A stretch of 7,383 nt of DNA, from the NCBI GenBank assembly GCA_902766345.1, contig CACXDK010000300.1:1-7383 (forward strand), given 5' to 3'. Position 1 is the first letter of the stretch, and every line of letters starts with the position of its first letter. The stretch comes from an uncultured Spirochaetaceae bacterium (GTDB lineage Bacteria; Spirochaetota; Spirochaetia; Treponematales; Treponemataceae). The position numbers and the translations under genes are program-made. Of this stretch, positions 5,880-7,383 are shown piece after piece. The notes under the pieces are model-generated. The model did no database searches. It was not told the origin of the DNA and worked only from the letters and a program-made list of their open reading frames with translations.

Positions 5880-7117
5880 ATAAGAATTTTAAATTCAGCA
5901 AGGCCTTTCTTTGCTGTGCTATTATAAGTGCCACAATCATACTTAGCGGTGTTGTAAGCTTGTTTGTACGTGGTATAAATCTGGGAATTGACTTTCAGCC
6001 TGGTCTTATAGAAGAAGTTCGCATTGCAGATGCTGCAATGGAAATTACATATACAGGTTCTGCAACTGTAAGCATTGATGCTACTGCTACTGCTCTTGAT
6101 GTAGTTATTAGTGGTGTTGGTGCAGAAAACGAGACTCGTACATTTACTTACGGTCAGAATCCTACAATTTCTTCTCTTGCTGATGCTCTCAACAAGATTG
6201 CAGGTATTAAGGCTGTTGTAAAGAGTTCTGGTGATGCTGATACATACGGTATTTTTACAAATAATGCTGTTACAGCTCGTCTTTCTTCTGATGTTCCTTA
6301 TCGTCTTTATGTTTCTTCTGCAACTGCTGATGTTTCAATTGACGAAGTTCGTGACGTTCTTAAAGATCAGAACGTAGAAATTAAGCTTTTGGGAACAGAT
6401 GCAAACCGCAGTTTCCAGTTGCGTACAAAGATTTCTGATGATTCTTCTTCAGTTCAGACTTTGCAGGATAATATTTTGTCTGCATTGCAGGCTAAGTTTG
6501 GAAATAACAGTGTTGCAATTATTAAGACAGACTTTGTAGGTTCAAGTCTGTCAAGCAGCCTTGCAGGAAAGTCTGTTGCACTTGCACTTGTAACACTCTT
6601 ACTTATTTGGGCGTATGCTACAATCCGTTTCCATTGGGATTTTGCTCTTGGTTCTGTTGTTGCATTGATTCACGACTGTCTGATTATGTTTACATTTATC
6701 AGCTGGTCACAGGTTGAATTCTCTACAACTACACTTGCTGCAATCCTTTTGATTTTCGGTTATTCTATCAACGCAACTGTTGTTATTCTTGACCGTGTAC
6801 GTGAAAACCTTAAGATTGAAGGAAACAAGAATTTCAATGATATTCTTGACAAGTCATTGAACGATACTCTTTCACGTTCAATAATTACTACTGTTACTAC
6901 TTTGTTTGCTTCTATTGCACTCCTTGTATTTACAACAGGAAGCATCAAAGACTTCGCAATAGTTCTTACTGTTGGTCTTTTTTCTGGTTGTTACTCATCA
7001 ATGTTCATCAGCTCTGGATTTATCTCATTTATGAGAAGAAATGCTCGTAAGAGTGTAAAAAAAGAAAAGTCTAAGGCTGCAGAACCAAATAACGTTGTAA
7101 CAATGCCATCTAACTAA
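5876..7117 (+). CDS. secF: SecF, protein translocase subunit, with enlarged periplasmic domain
   Basis: SecF is the partner of SecD in the ion-driven accessory translocase. Membrane helix 1 lies at about 10-31, the periplasmic domain at 32-230, and five helices follow (about 232-250, 256-275, 283-305, 336-353, 358-384). A basic Lys-rich cytoplasmic tail ends the protein. Matching motifs include RFHWDFALGSVVALIHD (251-267), FGYSIN..VVILDRVREN (294-311) and LSRSIITT (332-339). Arg334 corresponds to the essential TM11 Arg of Thermus SecDF. Three things are unusual. Residue 300 is Ala where most SecF have Asp (Asn-Asp-Thr/Ser). The GIDF-x-GG motif reads GIDFQPG (37-43). The protein has 413 residues against 323 in E. 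coli, with the excess in periplasmic residues about 53-150. The start ATG overlaps the secD stop (ATGA), and a run of five G (5863-5867) 8 bases upstream can act as ribosome site. Confidence 0.97.
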   Translation: MNKNFKFSKAFLCCAIISATIILSGVVSLFVRGINLGIDFQPGLIEEVRIADAAMEITYTGSATVSIDATATALDVVISGVGAENETRTFTYGQNPTISSLADALNKIAGIKAVVKSSGDADTYGIFTNNAVTARLSSDVPYRLYVSSATADVSIDEVRDVLKDQNVEIKLLGTDANRSFQLRTKISDDSSSVQTLQDNILSALQAKFGNNSVAIIKTDFVGSSLSSSLAGKSVALALVTLLLIWAYATIRFHWDFALGSVVALIHDCLIMFTFISWSQVEFSTTTLAAILLIFGYSINATVVILDRVRENLKIEGNKNFNDILDKSLNDTLSRSIITTVTTLFASIALLVFTTGSIKDFAIVLTVGLFSGCYSSMFISSGFISFMRRNARKSVKKEKSKAAEPNNVVTMPSN

Positions 7118-7123
7118 TAAATG

Positions 7124-7157
7124 AAATCCACTGTGCTGGCACAGTGGATTTTTTTTT
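7124..7157 (+). terminator. Intrinsic terminator after secF
   Basis: A perfect 12-bp stem (AAATCCACTGTG at 7124-7135 paired with CACAGTGGATTT at 7140-7151) closes a CTGG tetraloop (7136-7139). It runs straight into nine T (7149-7157). It begins 6 bases after the secF stop and is a textbook Rho-independent terminator for the yajC-secD-secF transcript. The upstream side has only three A, so it should act mainly in the plus direction. It also insulates ispH from secDF transcription. Confidence 0.96.
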
Positions 7158-7167
7158 AACACTACAG

Positions 7168-7173
7168 TATACT
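7168..7173 (+). promoter_or_regulatory. Possible -10 element for ispH
   Basis: TATACT (5 of 6 to TATAAT) ends 7 bases before the ispH ATG. With normal geometry the transcript would start at or next to the start codon. The -35 position at 17-base spacing reads TGGATT (7145-7150), a weak match lying inside the terminator stem. The call rests on the -10 alone and on the fact that a strong terminator separates ispH from secF, so that ispH needs its own promoter in this short gap. Confidence 0.45.
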
Positions 7174-7180
7174 TTTGGGC

Positions 7181-7383
7181 ATGAAAGTTATTCGTGCCGC
7201 TGTTCTTGGCTACTGCATGGGAGTCCGTAGGGCTGTTGATGCCGCAGAAAAATCTCTGCAGGAAAATGAATCATTACATAAGCAAATATTTACTTTAGGT
7301 CCGCTTATTCATAATCCGACAGTTTTAAAAAATTTAGAAAACAGGGGACTTCGAGTTCTTTCTACAGAAACAGTTTCATCTGC
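7181..7383 (+). CDS. ispH: IspH (LytB), 4-hydroxy-3-methylbut-2-enyl diphosphate reductase, N-terminal part
   Basis: IspH is a cytoplasmic iron-sulfur enzyme that converts HMBPP to IPP and DMAPP, the last step of the MEP isoprenoid pathway. Only the first 67 codons are in the window, and the frame stays open to the right edge. The start MKVIRAAVLGYCMGVRRAVD matches the family N-terminus. Cys12 in Gly-Tyr-Cys-Met-Gly-Val is the first of the three [4Fe-4S]-binding cysteines. The segment TLGPLIHNPTVLKNLENRGL (38-57) holds His44, the conserved substrate-diphosphate-binding His of the x-x-His-Asn motif. The other two cluster cysteines would lie beyond the window. The family's usual Met-Lys-Val start supports the ATG at 7181, although no Shine-Dalgarno sequence precedes it (only GGG three bases before the ATG's immediate C). 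The gene follows the secF terminator and is probably a separate transcription unit. Confidence 0.93.
   Translation, partial: MKVIRAAVLGYCMGVRRAVDAAEKSLQENESLHKQIFTLGPLIHNPTVLKNLENRGLRVLSTETVSS

Noticed and set aside
61..7142. The 10-mer GTGCTGGCAC occurs at 61-70 and again in the terminator loop region (7133-7142)
   Set aside because: There are only two copies, one inside coding sequence and one forced by the hairpin symmetry. Nothing suggests a dispersed repeat or binding site, so chance is the simplest explanation.
1..7383. Mobile elements, CRISPR arrays, tRNA/rRNA genes, toxin-antitoxin or defence genes
   Set aside because: I looked on both strands and saw no terminal inverted repeats, transposase or integrase motifs, spaced repeats or RNA gene signatures. 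Gene order and composition look like stable core chromosome.

Overview
The window looks like ordinary chromosome from a spirochaete, most likely a Treponema relative. The evidence is an AT-rich sequence, a spirochaete-style lipoprotein lipobox, abundant TPR proteins, and an IspH N-terminus (GYCMGVRRAV) of the kind I associate with treponemes. The genus is inferred from these traits and not proven. I see no insertion sequence, phage gene, CRISPR array, tRNA or rRNA.

Layout. On the minus strand, 1-1199 holds a TPR lipoprotein gene (153-1199), followed 24 bp downstream by the start of a small exported-protein gene that runs off the left edge. A short divergent promoter region (1200-1303) separates these from plus-strand genes. 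There, two near-consensus sigma-70-type promoters point in opposite directions and share one TTGGCAA box as their -35 element. Rightward from it come a six-helix membrane protein (1304-1897) and an exported 580-residue TPR protein (1891-3633), overlapping by 7 bp. After a 91-bp gap with its own promoter comes yajC-secD-secF (3725-7117). These genes are joined by 8-bp and 4-bp overlaps and closed by a strong intrinsic terminator (7124-7157). The 5' end of ispH begins at 7181 and runs off the right edge.

How the genes work together. YajC, SecD and SecF form the accessory complex that uses the proton or sodium motive force to help SecYEG/SecA export proteins. Three of the four other complete or partial non-ispH proteins (the lipoprotein, the small exported protein and the large TPR protein) carry Sec-type signals and would be its substrates. 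The fourth is an integral membrane protein. IspH is the last enzyme of the MEP isoprenoid pathway and appears to be an independent transcription unit.

Points worth a second look. These are the divergent promoters with a common -35, the probable leaderless start of the lipoprotein gene (and perhaps of ispH), and an unusual SecF. The SecF has Ala in place of the widely conserved Asp of the Asn-Asp-Thr/Ser motif, a changed GIDF-x-GG motif, and about 95 extra periplasmic residues that recall flagellin-IN-type repeats. I found no clearly new biological system. The region is mostly housekeeping plus a few uncharacterised envelope proteins.
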